DNA from: an uncultured Clostridia bacterium
GTDB lineage: Bacteria > Bacillota > Clostridia > UMGS1810
Direction: 5' to 3'
Assembly: GCA_934463115.1 (NCBI GenBank)
Contig: CAKSIN010000002.1
Coordinates: 124,001-188,000, forward strand
Length of the DNA: 64,000 nt
The notes under the pieces were generated by a model. That model searched no databases and was not told the DNA's origin. It was given only the letters and a program-made list of their open reading frames with translations. Position 1 is the stretch's first letter, and each line of letters opens with the position of its first letter. This document shows, one piece after another, positions 18,833 through 27,677 of the stretch. Both the position numbers and the translations under genes were made by a program.

Positions 18833-19419
18833 TGAAAAATTTTGTTTTAGGACATTGGAGTGATATTTTATCAGTCATAGCTATTCTGCTTTCTGTACTA
18901 TCTTTTATACAAAATCGTAGATTGCATAATGATAGCAAACGATTAACAGTATTACCGAATTTGGATGTTCGGCTACTGATTGATAGCAGAATTATCGGCA
19001 GAGTTGTTCAGCAAGAAGATGCTATAGATAAACTTAATGTTTTCAAGTCGAAATATTCCGATTATTATACTAATCACGATGTATTTCTTCAAAGGAACTG
19101 CAAAGCACTATTCTCTGTATTGATTTCTAATGTCGGTATGGGTGTAGCAAAAAACATTAGATTTAGTGAGATAGCAATTTTTCTGAAAGATGATGTCACA
19201 ACCCGTAAATCAAATACCATACTTTTTACTTGTTCTGCTGGCGAAACTAAAGCAAATAAAATATATGCTGACTATGCACCAACTGATGTGGTAAAAGTAG
19301 CAATTATCTTTGCCTACGAGGATATATTGGGGAAAACACATATTCTTAAAAACTGTTATGAACCTATTGATGACAAAAAGTGCGAAATGGAACTTATTCA
19401 AAGTACAGTACGGAAATGA
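18832..19419 (+). CDS. Small membrane-anchored island protein, unknown function
   Basis: 195 residues. One hydrophobic helix (about 7-26, ILSVIAILLSVLSFI) is followed by a soluble domain of mixed alpha/beta character. The N-terminus could be outside and the soluble part inside the cell, but the topology is not clear. I recognise no family. The ATG overlaps the mod 2 stop and the gene ends 10 bp before res, so it is coupled to both. Single-helix proteins with a soluble tail occur in several defence operons as effectors; this is context only. Confidence 0.7.
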   Translation: MKNFVLGHWSDILSVIAILLSVLSFIQNRRLHNDSKRLTVLPNLDVRLLIDSRIIGRVVQQEDAIDKLNVFKSKYSDYYTNHDVFLQRNCKALFSVLISNVGMGVAKNIRFSEIAIFLKDDVTTRKSNTILFTCSAGETKANKIYADYAPTDVVKVAIIFAYEDILGKTHILKNCYEPIDDKKCEMELIQSTVRK

Positions 19420-19429
19420 GGTGAGACCA

Positions 19430-22400
19430 ATGAAGTTTAATTTTAAAATACAACAATACCAAACTGATGCGGTGGATAGCGTGGTAAAGGTATTTTCCGG
19501 TCAGGGCTTTCACAACAAGATAAGTTATATTCGTGATTTGGGCAAATTAAAACCACAGTCAACGCAGATGTCGCTCGATTTTGCCGATGAATACGGTGAG
19601 ATTTTAGACGCACTTGATGATACGGGTTATAAAAATGAGTCATTGGAGCTTTCGGACGAGCAGATATTAAAAAACATACACGATTTGCAGTCCCGAAACA
19701 ATATAAAGCTGTCCCCTTCTCTTATCAAGGATTTGGGCAGATGCAGTCTTGACATTGAAATGGAAACAGGTACGGGAAAAACCTATGTGTATATCAAGAC
19801 GATGTTTGAGCTTAACAAGCAGTACGGTTGGAGCAAATTTATCGTCGTTGTGCCGAGCATTGCTATCCGTGAAGGTGTGTATAAAACCTTTGAAATTACC
19901 GCCGAGCATTTTATGGAGCATTACGGCAAAAAGGCTCGTTTCTTTGTGTATAACAGTTCTAACCTCAATGCACTCGACAACTTTTCGCAAAGCAGCGGAA
20001 TAAATGTAATGATTATAAACACGCAGGCTTTTGCATCTTCGCTGAAAGAGGACGGAAAAAGCAAGGAAGCGCGCATAATTTATTCAAAACGTGATGAATT
20101 TCAATCACGCAGACCGATTGATGTTATTAAGGCAAACAGACCGATTATCATTCTTGACGAACCGCAGAAAATGGGCGGTGAGGTTACGCAAAAGGCACTT
20201 AAAAACTTCAATCCGTTATTCAGCATAAACTATTCGGCAACGCATGCAAAGCAGCACAATCTTGTTTATGTGCTTGACGCCCTCGACGCATTTAACAAAC
20301 GGCTTGTTAAGAAAATTGAAGTTAAAGGTTTCGAGGTTAAGAATTTTAGGGGCACGGACAAGTATATGTTCCTTGAACAGATTGTTTTATCCTCTAAAAA
20401 GCCGCCTATGGCAAAGATTGAGATTGAAATCGGCTATAATAAGTCAATCAACCGTGAAACAAGAATACTTGGTGTTGGTGATGACCTTTATTATGTTTCA
20501 CAGGAAATGGAGCAGTACAAAGGCTTTACCATATCCGAAATTGATCCGCTCAAAGGTTCGGTTACATTTACAAACGGTGATGTTATTTATACCGGTGATG
20601 TTGTCGGCGATGTATCCGAAAAAGATATGCGCCGCATTCAGATAAGGGAAACCATTCTCTCGCACTTTGACAAGGAAGAAAAACTTTTTAATATGGGTAT
20701 TAAAACGCTGTCGTTATTCTTTATTGATGAGGTTGCAAAGTATCGACAGTATGATGAAAACGGCGATGAAATTTTGGGCGAATACGGCAAAATCTTTGAA
20801 GAAGAATACATAAATGTATTAAATGAATACACAACATTTTTAGATACACCGTATCAAAAGTATCTGAAAGAAAAATGCAGTGATGTATCACAAGTACATA
20901 AAGGCTATTTCAGCATTGATAAAAAGGGACACGTTGTTGACAGCAAATTAAAACGCGGCAGTGAGTTTTCTGATGATATATCGGCGTATGATTTGATACT
21001 TAAAAACAAAGAGAGGTTGCTCAGCTTTAATGAACCGACAAGATTTATATTTTCACATTCGGCACTTCGTGAAGGCTGGGACAACCCGAATGTATTTCAG
21101 ATTTGCACGCTGAAACACTCCGACAGCAACACAGCGAAACGGCAAGAAGTCGGTCGCGGACTTCGCTTGTGTGTAAACCAATCGGGCAATCGTATGGACG
21201 TGCAGAGTTTGGGCGAAAGCGTACACGATATAAATATGCTTACGGTTATTGCAAGTGAAAGCTACAAGACTTTTGTGTCGGATTTGCAGTCGGATATTAA
21301 AACCGTTCTTTATGACAGACCTACTGCTGCAACAAAGGAATACTTTAAGGGTAAATTTGTTAATATCGGCAGTGAATCAATTATGATTGATGACAAACAA
21401 GCTAAAGCAATAGAATATTATCTTATTGCAAACGGTTATGTCGATATGAGTGGAAAAATCACCGACAAGTACCGCACCGATGTTGAAATGGGAACTGTTG
21501 TTCCACTTCCGGAAGAACTTATTCCTATGACAGACGGCATACAAGATTTGATACAGGCTGTTTATGATGACAGTGTGCTTGACAAGATGATTTCAAACGC
21601 CCATGACACAAAGGTTAAGGATAATCCGCTTAACGACAATTTTAATAGAAAAGAGTTTCAGGCTCTTTGGAAACAGATCAATCACAAATATGCTTATACA
21701 GTTGAATTTAACAGCGATGAACTCATAAAAAATGCGATAAAGCATATTGATGAAAAACTGTTTGTGTCACAACTCCAGTACACAACCACTATCGGCAGAC
21801 AAAAAGAAGAAATGAATGAGTATGAAATTGAGCGCGGCGCTTCTTTTGGCGGTGAAAAAACAAAAACCAAGACGCTACAACACAGCGAAACAAGCGGTGT
21901 AAAGTATGACCTTATCGGCAAAATTGCAGAAGGCTGTACCATTACAAGAAAAACTGCCGCAACAATTCTAAAAGGTGTTCGTTATGACAAAATACTGATG
22001 TTTAAGAACAACCCGGAGGAGTTTATTACAAAAATAATCAGGCTCATAAACGAACAGAAAGCAACCATGATTGTTGAGCATATTTCGTATGATGAAATCG
22101 GCGGAGAGTATGACAGCGATATATTTACTGCCAAAAAGACATCGCAGGACTTTGATAAGGCGTTCAGAGCAAGCAAAGCCATACAGGATTATGTGTTTAC
22201 AGACGGCTCGGCTGATAAGAGTATTGAGAGAAAATTTGCGGAAGATTTAGATGCAGCAAGTGAAGTATGCGTTTATGCAAAGCTCCCGAAAGGATTTCAT
22301 ATACCCACTCCGGTCGGGAACTATTCTCCGGATTGGGCAATAGCGTTTTATGAAGGTACGGTTAAGCATATATACTTTGTTGCAGAAACAAAAGGTACAA

Positions 22401-22546
22401 TGGAATCTCTTAATTTAAGACCTATTGAACAGGCAAAAATTTCTTGTGCTAAAAAGCTGTTTAACGAAATCTCAACGAATGATGTACGCTACCATGATGT
22501 TGACAGCTATCAGAAATTACTTGACATTATGCCGAGTATAAGATAA
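19430..22546 (+). CDS. res: Type III restriction enzyme, Res subunit
   Basis: ATP-dependent translocase and endonuclease that cuts with Mod when two unmethylated sites are in suitable orientation. 1038 residues from ATG 19430 (TGAGGTGAG upstream); the open frame before it is inside the previous gene. Type III-specific helicase motifs are present: Walker A METGTGKTY (about 111-119), DEPQ (about 243-246), SATHA, and EVGRGLRLCVNQ for motif VI. The C-terminal PD-(D/E)XK nuclease has PD at about 967-968 and ETK at about 986-988. The gene looks intact. With both Mod genes out of frame, Res would have no recognition partner. Confidence 0.95.
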   Translation: MKFNFKIQQYQTDAVDSVVKVFSGQGFHNKISYIRDLGKLKPQSTQMSLDFADEYGEILDALDDTGYKNESLELSDEQILKNIHDLQSRNNIKLSPSLIKDLGRCSLDIEMETGTGKTYVYIKTMFELNKQYGWSKFIVVVPSIAIREGVYKTFEITAEHFMEHYGKKARFFVYNSSNLNALDNFSQSSGINVMIINTQAFASSLKEDGKSKEARIIYSKRDEFQSRRPIDVIKANRPIIILDEPQKMGGEVTQKALKNFNPLFSINYSATHAKQHNLVYVLDALDAFNKRLVKKIEVKGFEVKNFRGTDKYMFLEQIVLSSKKPPMAKIEIEIGYNKSINRETRILGVGDDLYYVSQEMEQYKGFTISEIDPLKGSVTFTNGDVIYTGDVVGDVSEKDMRRIQIRETILSHFDKEEKLFNMGIKTLSLFFIDEVAKYRQYDENGDEILGEYGKIFEEEYINVLNEYTTFLDTPYQKYLKEKCSDVSQVHKGYFSIDKKGHVVDSKLKRGSEFSDDISAYDLILKNKERLLSFNEPTRFIFSHSALREGWDNPNVFQICTLKHSDSNTAKRQEVGRGLRLCVNQSGNRMDVQSLGESVHDINMLTVIASESYKTFVSDLQSDIKTVLYDRPTAATKEYFKGKFVNIGSESIMIDDKQAKAIEYYLIANGYVDMSGKITDKYRTDVEMGTVVPLPEELIPMTDGIQDLIQAVYDDSVLDKMISNAHDTKVKDNPLNDNFNRKEFQALWKQINHKYAYTVEFNSDELIKNAIKHIDEKLFVSQLQYTTTIGRQKEEMNEYEIERGASFGGEKTKTKTLQHSETSGVKYDLIGKIAEGCTITRKTAATILKGVRYDKILMFKNNPEEFITKIIRLINEQKATMIVEHISYDEIGGEYDSDIFTAKKTSQDFDKAFRASKAIQDYVFTDGSADKSIERKFAEDLDAASEVCVYAKLPKGFHIPTPVGNYSPDWAIAFYEGTVKHIYFVAETKGTMESLNLRPIEQAKISCAKKLFNEISTNDVRYHDVDSYQKLLDIMPSIR

Positions 22547-22583
22547 AACAAATACTTTGTAGAGGAATTTTTAATGTTACACA

Positions 22584-22624
22584 TAATCACTGTCCGTTTT
22601 AACACCCACTTGTTTTGGTAGAAT
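22584..22624 (+). promoter_or_regulatory. Promoter element of the SWIM-WYL operon (copy 2 of the shared element)
   Basis: TAATCACTGTCCGTTTTAA (22584-22602) and CTTGTTTTGGTA (22609-22620) repeat the element at 9121 exactly, with 6 different bases between them. An extended -10, TGGTAGAAT (22616-22624), sits at the same place. The start codon of the SWIM gene is 32 bp downstream. Confidence 0.75.
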
Positions 22625-22656
22625 AAATACATCAACAAAACATGGAGGTTAAAACG

Positions 22657-23505
22657 ATGCAAAAATATCCTATTGGCTTTAATATGAATACAGAAAATAT
22701 ATCTGCAGATGAAGTTACTGAGCCGGTAATAAATTCACCCGAGCCGAGAAAATCAATTGTTCAGGTATATTTTCAGTCCAGAGACAGGAGCTGGCCGTAC
22801 TATAACGACCAATTCGATTTAAAGTTAGGTGACAGCGTTTATGTAGACGGAAAACTTGAGGGCAAACTCGGCAAGGTGATAAATATTAATTATTCCTTTA
22901 GGATTAAACTGTCCGACTACAAAAAGGTTATTGCGCAGGTTGATACCGGTGTTGAGGGAGAATTTCATTTTGTGGGCGCTCACGCTGTCACGTTTGATAA
23001 AAATGCAATTAATTATTCAAAAATCATCAATTGGTTCAAGGCACCGGAAAATGAGGAGGACTATGTGAGCGGTGATGACGATTCCTGCAGCTTTCCGCTG
23101 GATGATTTGTCATCTGTGAATTTTTCGCAAAGCGCAGTAAGTGCAGGGCATGAATACTTTATAGGTAATTCGGTGATATACGTTGAAATAAACGGCTCAC
23201 ATGGGCACGCGTTGGTTGACGGTAATGATTTGCACGAAGTTGAATTTGATTATTCAGACGGTGAAATATCCAATATGAAATGTTCATGTTATTGCATCGG
23301 CGCATGCAAACACCAATTTGCGGTAATTCTGCAGCTGCGCGAAATAGTTGATTATATTAACGAAAATCATTATAACCAATACAATGATTATTTTGCCGCA
23401 ATGTCAAAAGTACGTCTTGTACAAAATGCGTTGGACAAATCAAAATCCGCCAAGTTTAGCTTTAGACAGGAGAATTTATATGAAGCAGTCAAACCAAAAG
23501 CTTAA
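22657..23505 (+). CDS. SWIM zinc-finger protein
   Basis: 282 residues. The C-terminal third holds a SWIM motif: CSCYCIGACKHQ (near residues 210-220), of the CxCx(n)CxH type that binds zinc and mediates DNA or protein contacts. It is preceded by a repeated beta-strand region including HALVDG and VEFDYSDGEI, which fits SWIM-domain architecture. The start ATG 22657 is chosen because GGAGG lies 7 bp upstream; ATG 22642 is not supported by a ribosome site. It overlaps the WYL gene by 26 bp, so the two are coupled. Its function is unknown; a regulatory or nucleic-acid-binding role with the WYL protein is likely. Confidence 0.75.
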   Translation: MQKYPIGFNMNTENISADEVTEPVINSPEPRKSIVQVYFQSRDRSWPYYNDQFDLKLGDSVYVDGKLEGKLGKVININYSFRIKLSDYKKVIAQVDTGVEGEFHFVGAHAVTFDKNAINYSKIINWFKAPENEEDYVSGDDDSCSFPLDDLSSVNFSQSAVSAGHEYFIGNSVIYVEINGSHGHALVDGNDLHEVEFDYSDGEISNMKCSCYCIGACKHQFAVILQLREIVDYINENHYNQYNDYFAAMSKVRLVQNALDKSKSAKFSFRQENLYEAVKPKA

Positions 23506-24475
23506 AATGATGTATATTGCCAAAATTCTGCTCGAACAAACCGACGAGCAGCACACACTCACTGTGCCGCAGATTATATCCGAACTTTCAAAGCTGGGTA
23601 TTTCTGCTGAAAGAAAAAGTGTTTACGACGACCTTGAATACCTCAGATTGTTCGGACTTGATATATGTTCAAGCAAGACGCGCACAACGAATTACTTTAT
23701 TGCAAGCCGCGAGTTTGAACTGCCGGAACTTAAACTGTTGGTCGACAGCGTTCAGTCATCCAAGTTTATTACCCGTAAAAAGAGTATGGAGCTTATTTCG
23801 AAAATAGAAAAGCTCACGAGCCGCGAATTCGCCAAGCAGCTGCATCGGCAGGTTTTTGTTGCAAACAGGGTAAAAACAGTAAACGAGAGAATATATTATA
23901 ACGTTGACAAAATTCATGATGCAATTGCTGAAAATAAACAGATTAAATTCAGATATTTCGATATAGACGTGAACAAGGAAAAGGTGTTTCGCAAAGACGG
24001 CGAATATTATCACGAATCGCCCGTTTCGCTCACGTGGGATGACGAAAACTATTATTTGATTACATACAAGGAAAAATACAACCACTATGTGCATTACAGA
24101 GTAGATAAAATGGATTCGATTGAATTAACCGAAGATGATAGGGTACTGTCCGACAAACCCTTTGATTTGTCGGCATATGCCAAAACCATGTTTCGTATGT
24201 TCGGCGGTGATGAAGTCGATGTCAGATTGAAATTTGAAAACTCGCTTGTCGGTGTTGTATATGATACTTTCGGCATGGATATTCCGATAATTAAGGATGA
24301 CGAAAATCATTTTGTATGCGATGTCAAAGTGGCTGTGAGCCCGCAGTTTTTATCGTGGGTAATAAGTTTTGGACAACAAGCGGAAATTATATCTCCCGAT
24401 ACAGTTATCAGGCGGCTGTATGAATTAATGACAGACGTACATAGGGTGTATGAAGGCGGGTTGCATGTGCTGTAA
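23480..24475 (+). CDS. WYL-domain transcriptional regulator
   Basis: 331 residues. An N-terminal winged helix (about 1-70, with the SAERKSVYDDLEYLRLFGLDI recognition region) is followed by a WYL domain (about 130-215, including FRYFDID, SPVSLTWDDENYYLITY and HYRVDKM) and a C-terminal WCX-like domain. WYL proteins such as BrxR and CapW repress phage-defence operons and sense nucleotides or nucleic acid. The start is ATG 23480, after ACAGGAG, inside the end of the SWIM gene. It is the obvious candidate to bind the shared promoter element, controlling itself and the helicase-mod-res operon. Confidence 0.9.
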   Translation: MKQSNQKLKMMYIAKILLEQTDEQHTLTVPQIISELSKLGISAERKSVYDDLEYLRLFGLDICSSKTRTTNYFIASREFELPELKLLVDSVQSSKFITRKKSMELISKIEKLTSREFAKQLHRQVFVANRVKTVNERIYYNVDKIHDAIAENKQIKFRYFDIDVNKEKVFRKDGEYYHESPVSLTWDDENYYLITYKEKYNHYVHYRVDKMDSIELTEDDRVLSDKPFDLSAYAKTMFRMFGGDEVDVRLKFENSLVGVVYDTFGMDIPIIKDDENHFVCDVKVAVSPQFLSWVISFGQQAEIISPDTVIRRLYELMTDVHRVYEGGLHVL

Positions 24476-24501
24476 AATTTATGTTCCCGATAATCGATAA
24501 A

Positions 24502-24532
24502 CGGCTGTAGCAAAGATTTTTTGCTACAGCCG
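24502..24532. terminator. Bidirectional terminator at the island's right end
   Basis: A perfect 13-bp stem, CGGCTGTAGCAAA (24502-24514) with TTTGCTACAGCCG (24520-24532) and a 5-base loop, lies between the convergent WYL and glycine-zipper genes. The T tract after it is poor on the plus strand. Confidence 0.7.
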
Positions 24533-24547
24533 CAATTATATAATAAC

Positions 24548-24718
24548 CTACCACGTGTCAATCATGCTGTCTACCATTGAACCGATTGTTTTAAACATAT
24601 TGTGCGTTTTGCATTTGAGTTTTTTGTGCTGTTTGTCATTAATCGGATCAATCATCATTCCCACAGCCGCCCCGAGCACGGCACCGGCTATTATTCCGCC
24701 TGTAAAACCCTTATTCAT
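24548..24718 (-). CDS. Small glycine-zipper membrane protein (YtxH-like)
   Basis: 56 residues. A glycine-rich hydrophobic helix (GFTGGIIAGAVLGAAVGMMI) is followed by a basic tail. YtxH-like proteins are small envelope or stress proteins of unclear function. The start is set at 24718 because AAAGGAG stands 9 bases upstream; an ATG at 24739 lies before that ribosome site. Confidence 0.65.
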   Translation of the reverse strand: MNKGFTGGIIAGAVLGAAVGMMIDPINDKQHKKLKCKTHNMFKTIGSMVDSMIDTW

Positions 24719-24804
24719 TTTCTGCATCTCCTTTAACATTTTGCGATGAATGTTTGATATTGTTCACCGAAAATATTGTTTGCGTTTTTAAAAATTTTAT
24801 TCAC

Positions 24805-24833
24805 AAAAAATGCGGCCGGAGAATTCCGACCGC
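24805..24833 (-). terminator. Terminator of the DUF975 gene
   Basis: On the minus strand, a stem of nine pairs with one mismatch (24812-24820 with 24825-24833) is followed by a run of T. It sits 10 bp after the DUF975 stop. Confidence 0.8.
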
Positions 24834-24842
24834 GAAAAATTT

Positions 24843-25487
24843 TTAATTATAAAATTCATCATAACTGTTTACATTGTAAACAAACTCACCGTTTTGAATG
24901 GCCTGTTCCATAACGCGTTTGCTCCAGAGAGTGTTTGTTATCAGAACATAGGGCATAACATAGAATATACCAACAATTCCGAATGTTACCGCCGACAAAA
25001 TTCCCCAACCGATAAAGCTTAGTTCAAGAACAAAAAGTTCGTATTTTCTGCCGTTCATAAGCCTTTTCGAATGGTTGAGCGCTTCCTGAGCCGGTACCTC
25101 CGGATACTTTGCGAGTATGTATGGAGTAAGTGAATACGAGAATGATTTAACAATACCCGGAATCACCAAAAGCAGCGACCACAGTGTAATGAAAAGCATC
25201 ATCCATGCATATCCGCCGACACGTCTCAAATAGTATTTGCCGTCAAAACCCTCTGTAAAAATACTTGTGAATATCGGCGCACGCCCCTCTGCCATGTTAA
25301 GGTAAAAGATTGTGAGACCGGCGTACAAAGGCGAAAGAAATATCGTCAGAATTCCGCGTGACGGCGCGGAAACAGCACTTGTTACCGCAGTTACAATGAG
25401 AGCCGCACGGACTGCCGGCCAGTAATTGGACGACAATATTCCCTTTGCCTCTGTTTTGATTTCCAAACGAGAAATTTCAGTTCCCAT
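24843..25487 (-). CDS. DUF975 family integral membrane protein
   Basis: 214 residues with about four to five hydrophobic segments, including LLLVIPGIVKSFSYSLTPYI and an IP-G-I-x-K motif typical of DUF975. The conserved AL-x-S-K/R-x-LM-x-G element (ALNHSKRLMNGRKYELF) is present. The function of the family is unknown. It has its own promoter and terminator and so is monocistronic. Confidence 0.85.
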   Translation of the reverse strand: MGTEISRLEIKTEAKGILSSNYWPAVRAALIVTAVTSAVSAPSRGILTIFLSPLYAGLTIFYLNMAEGRAPIFTSIFTEGFDGKYYLRRVGGYAWMMLFITLWSLLLVIPGIVKSFSYSLTPYILAKYPEVPAQEALNHSKRLMNGRKYELFVLELSFIGWGILSAVTFGIVGIFYVMPYVLITNTLWSKRVMEQAIQNGEFVYNVNSYDEFYN

Positions 25488-25526
25488 ATATCATAACATC
25501 CTTTCCGTTAATATGTACTTTCGTAC

Positions 25527-25555
25527 AGTATAACATATGAATGCTTCTTTGGCAA
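25527..25555 (-). promoter_or_regulatory. Sigma-A promoter of the DUF975 gene
   Basis: On the minus strand, TTGCCA (25555-25550), a 17-bp spacer and TATACT (25532-25527). It is 40 bp upstream of the DUF975 start, which follows a good AAAGGATG ribosome site. Confidence 0.7.
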
Positions 25556-25569
25556 GTATTAATACAAAA

Positions 25570-26373
25570 TTATTTTTCCATTGCCTCTTTTTTTAATTTG
25601 TTCAAAATCTGCGGGTACAGCTGGCATGCCATTCCGCCGTCCACCATAAGCTCGGCACCGGTTACATTCTTTGATTCGTCACTGCCGAAATACCACGCGG
25701 CATTGGCTATATCTTCAAAATCCGATATATCGCCGAGCGGAGTCAGTGAGCCGTCCACAATGCGTGTGTCGCCCATCTTAACCCAGCGATCGGTTTTGAT
25801 TGTTCCCGGCAAAACAACATTGCAGCGTATTCCAAGAGGTCCCAAATCAACACTGAGTGCCTTGGACATAGCAATAATTCCGCCCTTGGACGCACTGTAT
25901 GCAACACGGTTCGGAATAGCGCGGTATGCTGTGTTAGAGCCGATGAAAACAATCGCGCCTTTTTTGTGTTCCCTCATTCTTAACGCTGCCTGACGGATTA
26001 TCATAAAATTCCAGACAAGATTTGTTTCGAACACACGCTGAAATTCTTCAATCGAGCATTCAAAAAGCGGCATTCCCTTTGCGGGATCATTGCCGAATCC
26101 CATGTCTGCCGAATTAAGGCACACCGTTTCAACAAACAAATCCTTTGAGTCTATATCGATAAAAACGTCTTTTACTCTTTGCTCATCACGAATGTCCAAA
26201 GCATATCCGTATGCCTTCACACCGTATTTTTTTGCAATATCGTCTGCCGCACTTTGCGCACGGTCGCCGCTGCGGCTGGTTATTACAACATTGTATCCCT
26301 CTTTGGCGAATCTCTCGGCAATGGCAAGACCGCTGCCCACCGTTCCGCCTGTTACAAATACCGCTTTATTCAT
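25570..26373 (-). CDS. Short-chain dehydrogenase/reductase (SDR)
   Basis: Classical NAD(P)-dependent oxidoreductase of 267 residues. The cofactor motif TGGTVGSG (about 8-15), catalytic Ser (GSN, about 150) and YSASKGG (about 163-169) are present; the usual NAG motif is LNSADMG here. The substrate is not evident from sequence. It follows the dehydratase gene by 15 bp on the same strand, so it probably acts in the same sugar-acid pathway, for example oxidising a sugar or reducing a keto acid. Confidence 0.9.
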   Translation of the reverse strand: MNKAVFVTGGTVGSGLAIAERFAKEGYNVVITSRSGDRAQSAADDIAKKYGVKAYGYALDIRDEQRVKDVFIDIDSKDLFVETVCLNSADMGFGNDPAKGMPLFECSIEEFQRVFETNLVWNFMIIRQAALRMREHKKGAIVFIGSNTAYRAIPNRVAYSASKGGIIAMSKALSVDLGPLGIRCNVVLPGTIKTDRWVKMGDTRIVDGSLTPLGDISDFEDIANAAWYFGSDESKNVTGAELMVDGGMACQLYPQILNKLKKEAMEK

Positions 26374-26388
26374 TATAATACATCCTCT

Positions 26389-27549
26389 CTAAAAATAGAA
26401 TTCTGTTTTCGCCGGGCGAATATCTGTAAGCGCCCCTGTGTAGTGTCTAAGCGTGTGTGGTTTGTACGGGTGCTTTGCGCACTCGTCTTCGTATATCTCA
26501 ATTCCGAGTCCCGGCTTGTCCGGAATTGTCATGTAACCGTCCTTGTACTCCAGCTGTTCATTTACAACGTCTTTGCGCCATTCAACATCGGAGTACATAA
26601 TTTCCAGTATCGCAAAGTTGGGGCATGTTGCTGCAAGCTGGAGTGTCGCGGCATTTGCAACGGGGCCGCTCGGGTTGTGCGGTGCAAAAGGTATGTAGCG
26701 GCACTCTGCCTCGGCAGCAATTTTCTTAAGCTCCATTATTCCGCCTGCATGCGATATATCCGGCTGAATAAAGTCTGCCGCCATGAGGTCAAACATTTTC
26801 TTGTAATCCCAGCGTGTATAGAGTCGTTCCCCTGCCGAAATTGCCACCGGCGATTTGTCGCGTACAGCCTTGAGCGCGTCGAGATTGTCGGGCGGAACGG
26901 GTTCTTCAAAGAACATTGGCTTAAACTGTTCGAGCTCTTTTGCAATTTTAATACCCGTGGGTATATTGAATCTTCCGTGTCCTTCAATCAGCAGGTCAAC
27001 ATCGTTGCCGACAGCCGAACGTACTTCGCTCACACATTCAAGCGCGGTGTTTAAATCCTTGTTGGATATTTCCAGATAATTCTTGCCAAACGGATCCCAC
27101 TTCATAGCAGTAACTCCGCGTTCAACAGCAATTTTTGCCTTTTCTCCGAATTCCTTTGGTGTTTTTGCTCCGGCAAACCAGCCGTTTACATATATACGTA
27201 CCTTGTCATTGACTTTTCCGCCGAGTAACTGATACACCGGAACACCGAGGTGTTTTCCAAGTATGTCCCAAAGTGCCATTTCCACTGCCGAAAGCGCACT
27301 CATGAGCACTGCGCCTCCGCGCCAGTATGCGTCGCGGTATATTGCGTGCCAGTGCTTTTCGATATCCAGCGGATTTTGTCCTGTCAGATATTCCTTGATG
27401 TGTTCCACGGCACCGATGAGGGCTTTTTCTTTGTATTCAAGGGTAGCTTCGCCGACTCCGCTTATTCCGCTGTCGGTGTACACCTTGACAAAAACCCAGT
27501 TTGTACGGAAACAATCGACCGTAAAGGTTTTAATGTCTGTAACTTTCAT
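26389..27549 (-). CDS. Enolase-superfamily sugar-acid dehydratase (galactonate dehydratase-like)
   Basis: 386 residues of the mandelate racemase/muconate lactonizing group. Active-site elements: MKWDPFG, metal-binding Glu in IEGHGRF with a catalytic His two residues on, FFEEPVPP, SAGERLY and PHNPSGP with the second catalytic His. This pattern suits dehydration of an aldonic acid such as galactonate to a 2-keto-3-deoxy acid. A cycloisomerase of the same group cannot be excluded. It is first in an operon with the SDR and divergent from an AraC regulator, which is likely its activator. Confidence 0.85.
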   Translation of the reverse strand: MKVTDIKTFTVDCFRTNWVFVKVYTDSGISGVGEATLEYKEKALIGAVEHIKEYLTGQNPLDIEKHWHAIYRDAYWRGGAVLMSALSAVEMALWDILGKHLGVPVYQLLGGKVNDKVRIYVNGWFAGAKTPKEFGEKAKIAVERGVTAMKWDPFGKNYLEISNKDLNTALECVSEVRSAVGNDVDLLIEGHGRFNIPTGIKIAKELEQFKPMFFEEPVPPDNLDALKAVRDKSPVAISAGERLYTRWDYKKMFDLMAADFIQPDISHAGGIMELKKIAAEAECRYIPFAPHNPSGPVANAATLQLAATCPNFAILEIMYSDVEWRKDVVNEQLEYKDGYMTIPDKPGLGIEIYEDECAKHPYKPHTLRHYTGALTDIRPAKTEFYF

Positions 27550-27566
27550 AATATCCTCCTAAAAAC

Positions 27567-27595
27567 TTGACATATCGTGTTTATTAATCTATAAT
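27567..27595 (+). promoter_or_regulatory. Promoter of the AraC-family gene
   Basis: TTGACA (27567-27572), a 17-bp spacer and TATAAT (27590-27595) match the sigma-A consensus. It lies in the 128-bp divergent region shared with the dehydratase operon. Confidence 0.8.
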
Positions 27596-27677
27596 AATTG
27601 TAATACATAACATGTGTTTTGTCTATCGTAATCATAACTGTTTTTTTAGAAATCTTAATTTAACACGGGAGTTGTTT

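Noticed and set aside
9189..24475. BREX or DISARM system
   Set aside because: A helicase, methyltransferases and a WYL regulator are present, but PglZ, BrxC, BrxL or the DrmA-DrmB-DrmC genes are not. The methyltransferases and Res are clearly type III.
24502..24532. Attachment site of an integrated element
   Set aside because: It is a single perfect hairpin between convergent genes, typical of a terminator. No second copy near 7.8 kb, no integrase and no tRNA gene were seen.
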